Assembly (NCBI GenBank): GCA_947472795.1
Contig: CANJBL010000005.1
Location: forward strand, 144,358-208,357
DNA from: Fidelibacterota bacterium
Lineage (GTDB): Bacteria > Pseudomonadota > Alphaproteobacteria > Rhodospirillales > Rhodospirillaceae
Length of the DNA: 64,000 bases
Reading direction: 5' to 3'
Shown piece by piece: positions 20,052 to 29,452 of this stretch. Position 1 is the stretch's first letter. Every line of letters begins with the position of its first letter. The position numbers and the translations under genes were made by a program. Below the pieces are notes generated by a model, which saw nothing but the letters and a program-made list of their open reading frames with translations, ran no database searches and was not told the origin of the DNA.

Positions 20052-21737
20052 ATGGCCATCAGTGACATTCGTCAGGCATTTCATGCAGCATTCATGCTGT
20101 TGCGGCAGGGCGCTTTCCAAAAGAGTGAGGTCGCTTTTCGCGATATCCTCACTGAATTTCCCGCATCTGCGGAAGCGCGATATGGCCTTGCCTACGCCCG
20201 GGCCGTACAAGGCGCCGCCGGTTCCGCTCATGAAGACCTGATGGCCTTGCTTAAGGAAGTTGTCGATCTGGAAACTTTCCTTTCGCCAGAAATCCTCTTT
20301 CACGCGGCCGTCACCTTTATCAAAGATCAAAAGTTCGCGTTAGCGGCAAAGGCCCTGCACAAGGCGCTCGCGATTTTGGGTCGGCGCGTTGAACTTCTCG
20401 TGGAAATGGCGCGGTGCGAGTTGGCGTTGGGGAATAATTCCGCGGCTCTAGACTTATGCAACGAAGCTTTCCAGCTCAATCCGGGAGCGCTTGAAGCGCG
20501 ATTGCTGCTGGCCTCAGCCCTTGAACGTCAGGGGAAACTTGCCGAAGCGATAGGTCATTATGAAGCGATATTGAGCACGGATCAGAACTATCCGCGCGCG
20601 CGCAGCCGCCTCGCTTTTGTGCTTTCAAGAACGGTGCCTCAGCATGAAGCCCTCGGGCACGCAGAGGCTGCGCTCTCCACTGATCCGTCCGATAATTTGG
20701 CGCTCTTCGCCAAGGCGAAATGTCTCACGCAAAATCGGGAATGGGCGAAGGCTGAAGCTGTCCTGTTGACGCTCGCCAGAACCCCAGCCTTTCTTGAAGC
20801 CGGCAGCAAAATGATTCGGGGCAAGTTTCAGTGGCGCGAGGACGCCGCCGAACACATTGAAATCGTTCGCGCCTTTTGGCCCTTGATGAGCGACATCGCC
20901 AGCCATCAGGGATGGTTCGAGAAGGCCCTGACGGAATCACAGACGCCGGTTGAGCCCGCGCGCGAACAGCGACAGGCGCAAACGTGGACGAGGCAAAGGC
21001 CGCCATCGCCCGGTGAGCCTCACGTTGTGCTTGTGACCTATGGCTCAGAGGCGTTTCGCCCGCAGGTGGAAGGCCTTGCCACCTCGGCGATCACGGCCGG
21101 TGAAATCAATGAAGCGCGGTTGTGGACGTCCGAGGATTTGAAAGCCACACATGCCTATCGCGATCATGCGACCATTTTTGACCGTCCGCGCGGGAACGGA
21201 TACTGGGCTTGGAAGTCATTCCTGATTTTTCTCGAGCTTTCGCGTCGCCCCGATGGCGACACGATCATCTACTACGACTGCGGCAGAGGCGAAGGCAACC
21301 GCTTCACACGCAGTGTACGAGATCTCGTCGATTGGTGTACTGCCGACCAGTTTGGCTTTATTCCGGGCGTATCCATCCCTTTTGTCGGGGCCAATAAATT
21401 TTGGACCAAGCGGGATTGCTTCCACTTTATGGGCTGCGATACGCCGGAATATTGGAATAGTTCGCCGACATCGGCCAATCTCTCCGTATGGCGTAACTCG
21501 CCAAAAGCGCGCGAATTTGTGTGTCAATGGATGACCTATTGCTTGGACCCGCGAATCATTTCTGACGCGCCCAATGTATGTGGACTGCCCAACCATGATG
21601 ATTTCCTGGATCATCGCCAGGATCAGAGTATTTTGTCGAACCTGGTTGTGAAGCACGGGATCAAACTGCCCGACTATCACACGCCAGATATCAACGGCCT
21701 GGGAATAGCCTTGCAAAATGCGGCTCCATCGAGGTGA
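20052..21737 (+). CDS. TPR plus glycosyltransferase-like protein, paralog B
   Basis: A 561-residue two-part protein. Residues 1-215 are tetratricopeptide-like repeats (for example NPGALEARLLLASALERQG and YPRARSRLAFVLSR). Residues 215-561 are the glycosyltransferase-like region shared with the preceding gene: GNGYWAWKS near 382, YYDCGR near 407-412 and DQSIL at 524. The repeat region is of the kind seen in bacterial peptide- or polysaccharide-modifying enzymes. The stop overlaps a possible GTG start of the following methyltransferase gene, so the two are likely translated together. The family is not recognised with certainty and the sugar and acceptor are unknown. Confidence 0.6.
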   Translation: MAISDIRQAFHAAFMLLRQGAFQKSEVAFRDILTEFPASAEARYGLAYARAVQGAAGSAHEDLMALLKEVVDLETFLSPEILFHAAVTFIKDQKFALAAKALHKALAILGRRVELLVEMARCELALGNNSAALDLCNEAFQLNPGALEARLLLASALERQGKLAEAIGHYEAILSTDQNYPRARSRLAFVLSRTVPQHEALGHAEAALSTDPSDNLALFAKAKCLTQNREWAKAEAVLLTLARTPAFLEAGSKMIRGKFQWREDAAEHIEIVRAFWPLMSDIASHQGWFEKALTESQTPVEPAREQRQAQTWTRQRPPSPGEPHVVLVTYGSEAFRPQVEGLATSAITAGEINEARLWTSEDLKATHAYRDHATIFDRPRGNGYWAWKSFLIFLELSRRPDGDTIIYYDCGRGEGNRFTRSVRDLVDWCTADQFGFIPGVSIPFVGANKFWTKRDCFHFMGCDTPEYWNSSPTSANLSVWRNSPKAREFVCQWMTYCLDPRIISDAPNVCGLPNHDDFLDHRQDQSILSNLVVKHGIKLPDYHTPDINGLGIALQNAAPSR

Positions 21738-21742
21738 AAATC

Positions 21743-22924
21743 ATGAGTGATACTTTGGTCGCCACCTTGCAAACAGCCGTTGAGAAGCACCGCGCCGGCA
21801 ACTATCCCGACGCCGAAAGCGCTTACAGAACAGCGCTGGAACTTTGTGGTTCAAAAGCGAATGGCGAGACGGGGCATCATACCCTGGCGCCGCAAGTCCA
21901 TCACAATCTGGGGGTTCTGCTCATCCAAGCCGGGCACTTCGCCCTGGCCTTGCCACATTTGAAACGCGCAGTGGACATGGACCCTCGGTCGCCGGGGTTT
22001 TGGTTGTCCTATGCACAAGGCTACTTCGCCCTTGGCCTGACCGGCGAGGCGAGAGCTGTTCTCTCGCGCGCGACACAACAGGGAATTGCCAACGAAGAAT
22101 TGACCAAGCTGGCCGATCTCGTAGCCCAGCGGGAAAAGGTACTGGCTGCAGCCGCCGAAGACATCGTGGCTCTCCTTCCGCTTTACGCTCCAGCTTCCTC
22201 GGGCGGCCCGCAGGCCTGCGCCCCACTGGCGCTCGCAGGCGCAAATCGCGTGCCGATTTTACTCGCGCAGTTTGTCACGTGCGACAGCTGTGCTGTCGGC
22301 GCCGACATTCAGTTGATTGAGGACATATGTAAGGACGACAAGGATCGGCTGGCGGCGGGAAAACTGGCCTGGCTTTTCAGCGCGCACGGCAGCGACAAAT
22401 CCCACGTCCACAATTACCAAGCTCTTTACGGCCACATTCTGAGCCACCCCATCTCCGTGACGGCGCTTCTGGAAATCGGACTGGGTACGAACAACGAAGA
22501 CGTCGTCTCGAACATGACAAGAGGTGGAAAGCCGGGCGCGTCCTTACGTGCCTTTCACGACTTCCTGCCCACGGCGCGTATTTTCGGCGCCGATATTGAT
22601 CGCCGGGTGCTTTTTACCGAAGACAGAATTGAAACGTACTTTGTAGATCAGACCGATCCTTCAACTTTCACGGAGTTGGATCGCCATCTACCGGAAGAAT
22701 TCGATTTAATCATCGACGACGGGCTGCACAGCCCCGACGCCAATCTCGCCACCATGATTTTCGCGCTGAATAAGTTGAAGCGCGGCGGTTGGTTTGTGGT
22801 GGAAGATATTTCGCTGGCCGCTTTGCCGATTTGGAAAGTCGTGGCGGCGGTTTTTCGCCCCGGCTACGAGGCAAAGATTTTGCGCGCGCGGTGGTGTTAC
22901 GTTTTTGCCGTGCGGCGCCTTTAG
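21743..22924 (+). CDS. TPR-containing SAM-dependent methyltransferase-like protein
   Basis: A 393-residue protein. I start at ATG 21743, with GAGGTG seven bases upstream; a GTG three codons earlier is possible. Residues 1-130 contain TPR-type repeats (VHHNLGVLLIQAGHFALAL and PRSPGFWLSYAQGYFALG). From about 210 a class I methyltransferase fold begins, with motif I as LLEIGLG (242-248), a DID acidic turn at the end of strand 2 (FGADIDRR), and FDLIIDDGLHS as motif IV. The layout resembles methyltransferases of the macrolide-O-mycarosyl / rhamnosyl type that act on sugars. Together with the two upstream genes it suggests a glycan-building and capping unit; this is inference. Confidence 0.65.
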   Translation: MSDTLVATLQTAVEKHRAGNYPDAESAYRTALELCGSKANGETGHHTLAPQVHHNLGVLLIQAGHFALALPHLKRAVDMDPRSPGFWLSYAQGYFALGLTGEARAVLSRATQQGIANEELTKLADLVAQREKVLAAAAEDIVALLPLYAPASSGGPQACAPLALAGANRVPILLAQFVTCDSCAVGADIQLIEDICKDDKDRLAAGKLAWLFSAHGSDKSHVHNYQALYGHILSHPISVTALLEIGLGTNNEDVVSNMTRGGKPGASLRAFHDFLPTARIFGADIDRRVLFTEDRIETYFVDQTDPSTFTELDRHLPEEFDLIIDDGLHSPDANLATMIFALNKLKRGGWFVVEDISLAALPIWKVVAAVFRPGYEAKILRARWCYVFAVRRL

Positions 22925-22970
22925 AGGCAAGAATTGCGGACTTTGAGGCTTTTCCTGGTTAAAATGGCCC

Positions 22971-24638
22971 ATGGCCAGTAGCGACACTCCATCCAGCACC
23001 GACGTCGTGCGCATCGCCGACCTCGCGCTCGCCTTCACCAGCGACGGCACCTCCACTCCTGCCTTGCACGGCATTTCTCTTCACGTGCAAGCCGGTGAGA
23101 TCGTGGGCCTAGTGGGCGAGTCCGGTTCCGGCAAGTCGGTGACCGCCATGAGCATCCTGAAACTTTTGCCCACAGCGCGCTATCCTTCGGGCCATATCGC
23201 GGTCCTGGGCCGCGATGTGCTGGAAACCTCGGCCACTACGCTTCAGAACGTGCGCGGAGCGGAAGTCTCTATGATCTTCCAGGAGCCCATGACCGCGCTT
23301 AATCCGGTCTTACGCATCGATGAGCAAATCACCGACGTGATCCGGCGTCACCGCGCTCTCAGCCGCGCCGAAGCCGATGCGCTGGCCACTGCTCTTCTGC
23401 GCGATATGAAGATCGCCGACCCCGACCGCATCATGCAATCCTATCCACATGAGCTTTCCGGCGGCATGCGCCAGCGGGTCATGATCGCTATGGCCTTCTC
23501 CTGCGCACCGAAGCTCATCATCGCCGACGAGCCTACGACTGCCCTCGATGTTACGGTTCAAGCACAGATCCTCGGTCTCCTCAAAGAGCGCGCCGCCGCG
23601 ACCGGCACGGCTATTCTGCTCATCAGTCACGACCTTGCCGTCGTTGCCGGGCTCTGCGACCGCGTCTATGTCATGTACCAGGGGCGCATCGTCGAGGAAG
23701 GCCCCACGCGCGGCGTCATCCATCACCCCCAGCACGCTTACACACGTGCATTGCTCAATGCTTTGCCCGAAGGCAAAACCCCCAAATCGCGCCTTGCCAC
23801 CGTTGGCACAGTCATGAACCCCAATGAGCCGCTCGCGGCGGCACGGCATACGACACCGTCCAAAAACATCCTGCTCGAAGCCAGAGACGTCACCGTGCGC
23901 TATCCGCGCCGTCGCGACCTTTTTGGCCGCGCGAGTGATCTGCACACAGCGGTCGACCGCGTTTCGCTCACGATCAACGAGGGCGAAACCGTAAGCCTCG
24001 TGGGAGAATCTGGCAGCGGGAAGACGTCTTTTGCGATGGCCGTTGTCGGCTTGACGCCTATGAGCAGCGGTACCTTTATTTATCGCGGCACACCTCTAGA
24101 GGGTTCACCGGAAGCGCGCCGCGACATCCAAATCGTCTTCCAGGACCCGCAAAGTTCTCTTGATCCACGTTGGCCGGCCTGGCGTATCGTCACCGAGCCG
24201 CTCACCGTAAACGCATCACCTGCCCGCGCTGACTTGCGCGCGCAGGCCACCGAACTCTTCCAGAGCGTCGGCCTCGACGAAGGCACGCTGGATCGCCTAC
24301 CGCACGAATTTTCCGGTGGCCAGCGCCAGCGCCTCGCCATCGCCCGCGCGCTGGCGGTGCGACCGCGCCTACTCGTGTTGGACGAACCCACGTCCGCGCT
24401 TGATGTCTCTGTACAAGCCCAGATCCTCAATCTGCTGCTGGACCTGCAAGCCACCTATGGCCTCAGCTACCTCTTCATCTCGCACAATGTCAGTGTCGTG
24501 CGGCACATTTCCGACCGGGTTGCGGTCATGTACCAGGGACGCATTGTGGAACAGGGCTCCGCTGCCGACGTGCTGGATCGCCCGCGCGATCCCTACACGC
24601 AAAGCCTGATGGCCGCGGTTCCCAAGTTGAGCGCCTAA
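22971..24638 (+). CDS. Fused peptide/nickel-type ABC transporter ATP-binding protein
   Basis: A 555-residue protein with two complete ABC ATPase domains in tandem, the YejF/GsiA-like arrangement used by oligopeptide importers. Domain 1 (about 12-270) has Walker A GESGSGKS, signature LSGGMRQR and Walker B LIIADEP. Domain 2 (about 300-555) has GESGSGKT, the signature FSGGQRQR and LLVLDEP. Each ends with the oligopeptide-transporter C-terminal region ([10 protein letters not shown] and RDPYTQSLM). No permease genes are adjacent; the peptide-binding protein at 43952 is 20 kb away and its pairing with this ATPase is not shown. The 3' end overlaps the convergent dehydrogenase gene by four bases. 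Confidence 0.93.
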   Translation: MASSDTPSSTDVVRIADLALAFTSDGTSTPALHGISLHVQAGEIVGLVGESGSGKSVTAMSILKLLPTARYPSGHIAVLGRDVLETSATTLQNVRGAEVSMIFQEPMTALNPVLRIDEQITDVIRRHRALSRAEADALATALLRDMKIADPDRIMQSYPHELSGGMRQRVMIAMAFSCAPKLIIADEPTTALDVTVQAQILGLLKERAAATGTAILLISHDLAVVAGLCDRVYVMYQGRIVEEGPTRGVIHHPQHAYTRALLNALPEGKTPKSRLATVGTVMNPNEPLAAARHTTPSKNILLEARDVTVRYPRRRDLFGRASDLHTAVDRVSLTINEGETVSLVGESGSGKTSFAMAVVGLTPMSSGTFIYRGTPLEGSPEARRDIQIVFQDPQSSLDPRWPAWRIVTEPLTVNASPARADLRAQATELFQSVGLDEGTLDRLPHEFSGGQRQRLAIARALAVRPRLLVLDEPTSALDVSVQAQILNLLLDLQATYGLSYLFISHNVSVVRHISDRVAVMYQGRIVEQGSAADVLDRPRDPYTQSLMAAVPKLSA

Positions 24639-25786
24639 GCTGCTGGCGTGAGAATCTCGCGGCTGATGCTGCTGATGGAATTGACGCCCACCAGCGCCAT
24701 GTCGCGTTCGATCTCACCGCGGAGCAGCGTCAAAGCTCGGCTCACACCTGCCTCGCCGCCCGCCGCCAGCGCATAGAGATATCCGCGCCCGATGGAGCAG
24801 GCATTGGCCCCCAGTGCCAAAGCCTTCAGCACATGCGTGCCGCGCCTGACACCGCCATCGACGATCAATTCCAGAGCATCACCCACGGCTTCCCGCATGG
24901 GCTCCACGCAATCGATGGGCGCCGCCGCCGTATCGAGCTGCCGCCCTCCGTGGTTGGAGATCATGATGCCTGTGGCCCCTGCATCCCGCGCCCGCACAGC
25001 ATCGTCCGGCGCCTGCAGGCCCTTCAGCACCAAAGGCCCATTCCACTGCTTGGCCAGCCATTCCACGTCAGGCCAGGTTACCGCCCGGTCGAACTGGCTG
25101 TTCACATAGTCCATAAGGCCCATGCGTCCGCCGCCAATGGCATCCACCCGATGCACCACATTGGCGATTTGGAAGTCCGGGTTCAGCATGAAGTTGAGGG
25201 ACCAATGGGGATGCAGCGCAAAGCTCATCAGGCTGGCGAGACCGAACTTGGGCGGCATGGTCATGCCGGTATGCTTATCGCGCTCGCGATTGCCGGCCAT
25301 GGGCATATCCACGGTCAGGCAAAGCGCGTCGTAACCGGCCGCCTTGCAGCGCTGCACGAATTCGGCCGTCAACCCGCGGTCCTTCAGGATATAGATCTGG
25401 AACATCTTCGGGCCTTGGGTCGCCGCGGCCACATCCTCAAGGCGCGTCGTCGCTAACGTGGAGAGCGTGTAAAGCGTGCCGGCTTTGGCGGCGGCGCGCG
25501 CTACGCCCAGTTCCTTCTCATGATGGAACAGGCGCGACATGCCGGTAGGCGACAGGAAAACCGGCCATTCCAGCGTCTTTCCGAACAGTTTCGTCCGGGT
25601 ATCAATCTTGGCCACATCCACCAGATAACGCGGCATCAAGTCGTAACGGTCGAAGGCCGTTGTATTGCGACGCAACGTGATTTCATCGTCGGCGCCGCCG
25701 TCGATGTAATGAAAAACCGGCGCCGGCAGCCGCTTTTTCGCGAGCTCCCGGAAATCCGTCAGGTTATGGCAGCGCTGGATAGACAT
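24635..25786 (-). CDS. FMN-dependent alpha-hydroxy-acid (L-lactate type) dehydrogenase
   Basis: A 383-residue TIM-barrel flavoenzyme of the LldD/glycolate-oxidase family, which oxidises L-2-hydroxy acids such as L-lactate to the 2-keto acid. The active-site signature SNHGGRQLD, with its catalytic His and Arg, is present around residue 255, and the N-terminal FHYIDGGADDE and FLSPTGMSRLFH segments line the FMN site. I chose ATG 25786 because the residues in front of it in the longer frame are not conserved-looking and the resulting length is normal. Substrate (lactate, mandelate, glycolate) cannot be decided from sequence. Confidence 0.9.
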   Translation of the reverse strand: MSIQRCHNLTDFRELAKKRLPAPVFHYIDGGADDEITLRRNTTAFDRYDLMPRYLVDVAKIDTRTKLFGKTLEWPVFLSPTGMSRLFHHEKELGVARAAAKAGTLYTLSTLATTRLEDVAAATQGPKMFQIYILKDRGLTAEFVQRCKAAGYDALCLTVDMPMAGNRERDKHTGMTMPPKFGLASLMSFALHPHWSLNFMLNPDFQIANVVHRVDAIGGGRMGLMDYVNSQFDRAVTWPDVEWLAKQWNGPLVLKGLQAPDDAVRARDAGATGIMISNHGGRQLDTAAAPIDCVEPMREAVGDALELIVDGGVRRGTHVLKALALGANACSIGRGYLYALAAGGEAGVSRALTLLRGEIERDMALVGVNSISSISREILTPAA

Positions 25787-26108
25787 GATGCGAGCCGAGA
25801 AGGTAAGCCGCAGAAAGGCCCATGGCAACGTGGTTTCTGACGTTGAAATCACGATTCAATTCAACGGTTTATGAAACGCTTTTAAGACACGCGGCGATTT
25901 TATCCACAGGGCGAAACGCAGAATCACCCTGAAAATAGCGGCTTAATTGCACCCTCCGGTCGGCACGAAAAAACGCCTCATGCAAGAAATACCCCAAATT
26001 AGCACCTTAAATGCATTTTTTTCCGAAGCTGCGCTTGCATCTCGCATGCGGGTGTGATTCTCTCGGCCTCGCAGTTGAACTTCATCTCTTCGAGAAAGGA
26101 TCGATAAA
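25787..26108. promoter_or_regulatory. Shared upstream region of the dehydrogenase and HU genes
   Basis: A 322-base region between divergent genes with no open frame I would trust. It contains an exact DnaA box TTATCCACA (25900-25908) and three GANTC sites (25853-25857, 25921-25925, 26056-26060). Against the window's composition about one GANTC site would be expected. A good ribosome-binding sequence (GAGAAAGGA, 26093-26101) precedes the HU start. The two signals would fit cell-cycle-linked expression of the nucleoid protein; this is inference. Confidence 0.5.
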
Positions 26109-26411
26109 ATGGCCACTAAAGACGCCAGCAAACAAGCGGTTGTCACTCTCAAGCACCTCGCCGCCGAGCTCGGCGAAAAGCATGAGCTGTCCAAGAAGGT
26201 CTCCACCGAAATCCTCAACGATCTCGTGGCCCTCATCGCCAAGAACCTGAAAAAGGGCAACAAGCTCCGCCTCACGGGCTTTGGCATTCTCCAGGTACGT
26301 AAGCGCCCGGCGCGCATGGGCCGCAACCCGGCCACCGGCGAAGCCATCAAGATCAAAGCGAGCAAGAAGGTTGCCTTCCGCGCCGCTAAAGATCTGAAGG
26401 AAGCTGTCTAA
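26109..26411 (+). CDS. HU-family DNA-binding protein
   Basis: A 100-residue histone-like protein. The two N-terminal helices are followed by the HU/IHF signature GFGILQVRKRPARMGRNPATG, which includes the beta-arm and its conserved Pro, and the C-terminal KASKKVAFRAAKDLKEAV helix. It bends and compacts DNA as a dimer. The ~10-residue lysine-containing N-terminal extension is longer than in E. coli HU. The upstream region has a DnaA box and GANTC sites, and a strong inverted repeat lies downstream. Confidence 0.95.
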   Translation: MATKDASKQAVVTLKHLAAELGEKHELSKKVSTEILNDLVALIAKNLKKGNKLRLTGFGILQVRKRPARMGRNPATGEAIKIKASKKVAFRAAKDLKEAV

Positions 26412-26470
26412 AGTATTTTCGGGAAAAGCCGGTTCTCGGTTTTCCCACGGAAAATGCGGCGGATAAAAGT

Positions 26471-26500
26471 TTAGGGCGCGATCTCAAGATCGCGCCCTAA
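26471..26500. terminator. Bidirectional terminator between the HU and bdhA genes
   Basis: A 14-base-pair perfect stem (TTAGGGCGCGATCT at 26471-26484 pairing with 26487-26500) with a two-base loop, placed between the convergent HU and 3-hydroxybutyrate dehydrogenase genes. On the minus strand the stem is followed by ACTTTT, which makes a plausible rho-independent terminator for the dehydrogenase; on the plus strand the T-run is poor. Confidence 0.75.
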
Positions 26501-26541
26501 GTATTTGTGGGATACCTGCCTATTTAGAATAACAGTCTATG

Positions 26542-27324
26542 CTACTGCATGAACCAGCCGTGACTGACCACCAGCGACTGGCCAGTGAGCGCATTGGATT
26601 CAAAAGAAGCAAAGAACAGCGTGGCCTGAGCCACATCCTCGATGGTGGTGAATTCGCCGTCGACCGTCTGCTTCAGCATGACGTTCTTGATGACCGCGGC
26701 TTCGGAAATGCCCAATTCCTTCGCCTGCTCTGGGATTTGTTTTTCCACCAGTGGCGTACGTACGAACCCCGGGCAGATCACATTGGCGCGCACACCATGG
26801 GCGGCTCCTTCTTTGGCCACCACTTTCGCCAGCCCGATCAACCCGTGTTTAGCCGTCACATAAGGCGCCTTCAGTACCGAGGCTTCCTTGGAGTGCACCG
26901 AGCCCATGTAGATGATGCTACCGCCGCGCTTCTGGGCATACATGTGGCGCAAGGCCGCGCGCGTGCACAGGAAGGCGCCATCCAAATGAACGGCCAGCAG
27001 CTTCTTCCACTGCGCGAAATCGAAATCGTCCAGGGGCGCTACGATTTGCACCCCGGCATTGGACACAAGCACATCGATGCCGCCCAGGGTTGCGGCGATC
27101 TTCTCCATGCCAGCGTCCACTTGCGCTTCGCTGGTCACATCCATGCCGACGCCGATGACACGTTGGCCAGTCGCATCCAGCGCCTTGGCGGCGGCAGCGG
27201 CGGCCTCTGCATTCAGGTCGGCGACGGCCACCTTCGCGCCCGCGCGTACGAAGGCCTCGGCGATTCCTTTGCCGATGCCGCTGGCTGCGCCGGTAATGAC
27301 CGCGACTTTATCTTTCATACTCAT
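26542..27324 (-). CDS. bdhA: 3-hydroxybutyrate dehydrogenase
   Basis: A 260-residue short-chain dehydrogenase that oxidises D-3-hydroxybutyrate to acetoacetate with NAD. The NAD-binding GAASGIG is at residues 12-18, NAG is near residue 91, and the catalytic Ser and YVTAK motif ([12 protein letters not shown] then APYVTAKHG) lie around 142-163. The C-terminal HGWFMQ resembles BdhA rather than a generic SDR. ATG 27324 was chosen because it begins the normal N-terminus; the residues in the longer frame do not look conserved. The divergent neighbour is an intracellular PHB depolymerase, which makes the substrate of this enzyme. Confidence 0.9.
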   Translation of the reverse strand: MSMKDKVAVITGAASGIGKGIAEAFVRAGAKVAVADLNAEAAAAAAKALDATGQRVIGVGMDVTSEAQVDAGMEKIAATLGGIDVLVSNAGVQIVAPLDDFDFAQWKKLLAVHLDGAFLCTRAALRHMYAQKRGGSIIYMGSVHSKEASVLKAPYVTAKHGLIGLAKVVAKEGAAHGVRANVICPGFVRTPLVEKQIPEQAKELGISEAAVIKNVMLKQTVDGEFTTIEDVAQATLFFASFESNALTGQSLVVSHGWFMQ

Positions 27325-27383
27325 GGTTGAAATCCTGGCATGGCTTAAATCCTGACTATTTGCTTTCCTAAAAGGATCATCTC

Positions 27384-27402
27384 GCAATGCAGCATAAATT
27401 GC
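27384..27402. promoter_or_regulatory. Candidate operator between bdhA and phaZ
   Basis: GCAAT (27384-27388) and ATTGC (27398-27402) form a 5-base inverted repeat inside a TGC-rich stretch, in the 117-base gap between the divergent PHB-degradation genes. The position suits a regulator of both genes. PhaR-type regulators bind TGC-rich inverted repeats, but the exact PhaR consensus is not met and no phaR is in the window. Confidence 0.3.
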
Positions 27403-27441
27403 ACTAGGCTTCAGACATCAGACGGGATTCGAGGGTTTTTG

Positions 27442-28656
27442 GTGCTGTATTCCGCTTATCAATGGCAGTCGGACCTGCATGCGTCTCTACGCGAGGCCGC
27501 AGCGCAGATGCAGAGTTTTATGAGGCCGTTACAGGGGATACCTGGGTTCCAGGGGCTCGCCTTTGTCGATGCGGCGTGGGAACTGGTGGTGCGCACGAAG
27601 CTCACCCATCACCGCCCGTCCTTTGGCATTGGCGAAGTATCCGTCGGTAACCGCGAAATAGCGGTGATCGAGGAGCCTTTCCAAACGACCCCTTTCTGTA
27701 CCCTCCTGCATTTCCGTAAAGAGATAGATACACCCCAGCCCAAAGTGCTGGTGGTCTCTCCCCTCTCCGGCCATTTCTCCACGCTTTTGCGCGGCACGGT
27801 GCGTTCGCTTTTGCAGGACTACGATGTCTATCTCACCGACTGGCACAACGCGCGCGACATTCCGCTGTCCGCCGGACGCTTCGGCTTCGACGAGTACATC
27901 GAGCACATCATCGCCTTTCTGCGCACCATTGGTCCCGGCAATCATATGGTCTCGGTCTGTCAGCCCTGTGTGCATGCGCTGGCGGCCGTGGCGGTCATGG
28001 CTGAGCAGAAGGATGATGCTCAGCCGCTGACCATGACATTGATGGCTGGCCCCGTGGACACGCGCATCAACCCCACCAAGGTCAATGTGCTGGCCAATGA
28101 GAAACCCATTTCCTGGTTCGAAGACACGCTGATCTCCTCGGTGCCCGACCGCTTCTTGGGCGCCGGCCGCCGCGTTTATCCCGGCTTTATGCAGCTCGGC
28201 GCCTTCATGTCCATGAACGCTCCCCGCCACGCCAAAGCCCACCGTGAGCTTTACCGTGCACTGGCGACGGGCGACGCCAAAAGAGCCGAGACCATCAAGA
28301 CTTTCTACGATGAATATTTTGCGGTGCTGGACCTGCCGGCGGAATTCTATCTTGAGACCGTCGCCCGCGTTTTTCAGGATGTGTTGCTGGCCAAGGGCCA
28401 ACTCACATTCCGCGGCAAACCAGTAAATCCAGCGCTCATCCGCAACACGGCGCTCTTAACCATCGAAGGGGAGCGCGACGACATCTGCGCCGTGGGTCAG
28501 ACGGCCGCCGCACACAACCTCTGCTCCGGTCTCAAACCGGCGATGAAGCGTCATCATCTGCAAGCCGGTGTCGGTCACTACGGCATCTTCAGCGGCCTCA
28601 AGTGGGAAACCCAGGTTTATCCCGTTGTGCGCAGCATGATGCGCTCCGTGACGTGA
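27442..28656 (+). CDS. phaZ: Intracellular polyhydroxyalkanoate depolymerase
   Basis: A 404-residue PhaZ of the type that mobilises native intracellular PHB granules. The nucleophile motif reads SVCQPCVHAL with the catalytic Cys at about residue 173, which replaces Ser in this class; the family-specific VYLTDWHNARDIPL lies ahead of it. I set the start at GTG 27442, six bases after GAGGG, giving the usual (M)LYxAYQ N-terminus; a TTG one codon earlier is also possible. It is divergent from bdhA, so granule breakdown and oxidation of the released monomer are likely co-controlled. Confidence 0.93.
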   Translation: MLYSAYQWQSDLHASLREAAAQMQSFMRPLQGIPGFQGLAFVDAAWELVVRTKLTHHRPSFGIGEVSVGNREIAVIEEPFQTTPFCTLLHFRKEIDTPQPKVLVVSPLSGHFSTLLRGTVRSLLQDYDVYLTDWHNARDIPLSAGRFGFDEYIEHIIAFLRTIGPGNHMVSVCQPCVHALAAVAVMAEQKDDAQPLTMTLMAGPVDTRINPTKVNVLANEKPISWFEDTLISSVPDRFLGAGRRVYPGFMQLGAFMSMNAPRHAKAHRELYRALATGDAKRAETIKTFYDEYFAVLDLPAEFYLETVARVFQDVLLAKGQLTFRGKPVNPALIRNTALLTIEGERDDICAVGQTAAAHNLCSGLKPAMKRHHLQAGVGHYGIFSGLKWETQVYPVVRSMMRSVT

Positions 28657-28696
28657 ACAGGTGGGCTGAAGCCCGGTTTTTGCTATAAGCTCTCCC

Positions 28697-29452
28697 GTGA
28701 ACAAGCCCTCCGATATCAAGGCCACCGATATCAAGACCGCCGTGACGGCTGCTTTCGGTGCCGCCGCCGGCACTTACGACGCCAGCGCCGGCTTGCAGCA
28801 GGATGTGGCCCGTGCCCTCGCGCAACGTATCGCCGGGCGAGCGTTGCCGCCGGAGCCCCGCATACTGGAAATCGGCTGTGGGACGGGTTTTCTGAGCCGC
28901 TTGCTTGTCGCTCTGAATCCGGCAGACCTCCTTCTCACCGACATCTCGCCTTCGATGCTGGGCGCTTGCCGGAACGGTATCGACGCCCCAAACGCTCGTT
29001 TTATGATTTTGGACGGTGAAGAACCCGAAGCAGCCGGCGGCCCTTTCGACCTCATTTGCTCCAGCCTCGCGTTTCAGTGGTTCAATGATCTTCCCGCAGC
29101 CCTTCAGCGCCTTTCGGCCATGCTTGCGCCCGGCGGCTCCCTGATGTTCGCCACCATCGGTGCGGAAAGTTTTCATGAATGGAAAGCTGCTCATGCAACG
29201 CGGGGTCTGCCGTCCGGCGTGCGCGATTATCCGTCCGCTACCGAACTCATGTGCGACGAAGAGCGCCTAGTGCGCTCTTATGCCGACGGCCGCAACTTCC
29301 TGGAACACCTCCGGCAGATCGGCGCACATTTGCCTGAAGGCAATCACCGGCCCTTAAGTCCGGGCGCACTGCGCAGCATATTGCGCCAGTTTGAAAGCGG
29401 CATCGATGTGACCTACCACATCCTTTATGGGTGTGTGCGCAGCACGTCGTAG
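28697..29452 (+). CDS. bioC: Malonyl-ACP O-methyltransferase BioC
   Basis: A 251-residue class I methyltransferase. The SAM motif ILEIGCGTGFLSRLL is near residue 55, followed by LLTDISPSML and FDLICSSLAFQWF, the last being characteristic of BioC. BioC methylates the free carboxyl of malonyl-ACP so that fatty-acid synthase can make the pimeloyl chain of biotin. The start is GTG. The 3' end overlaps the convergent bioA by 28 bases. Its place beside bioA, bioB, bioF and bioD supports the call; no bioH-type esterase is in the window, so the demethylating enzyme must be elsewhere. Confidence 0.85.
   Translation: MNKPSDIKATDIKTAVTAAFGAAAGTYDASAGLQQDVARALAQRIAGRALPPEPRILEIGCGTGFLSRLLVALNPADLLLTDISPSMLGACRNGIDAPNARFMILDGEEPEAAGGPFDLICSSLAFQWFNDLPAALQRLSAMLAPGGSLMFATIGAESFHEWKAAHATRGLPSGVRDYPSATELMCDEERLVRSYADGRNFLEHLRQIGAHLPEGNHRPLSPGALRSILRQFESGIDVTYHILYGCVRSTS

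Noticed and set aside
18720..22924. Prophage or integrative element at tRNA-Gln
   Set aside because: No integrase gene and no repeat of the tRNA 3' end were seen downstream, so insertion at the tRNA stays an inference.
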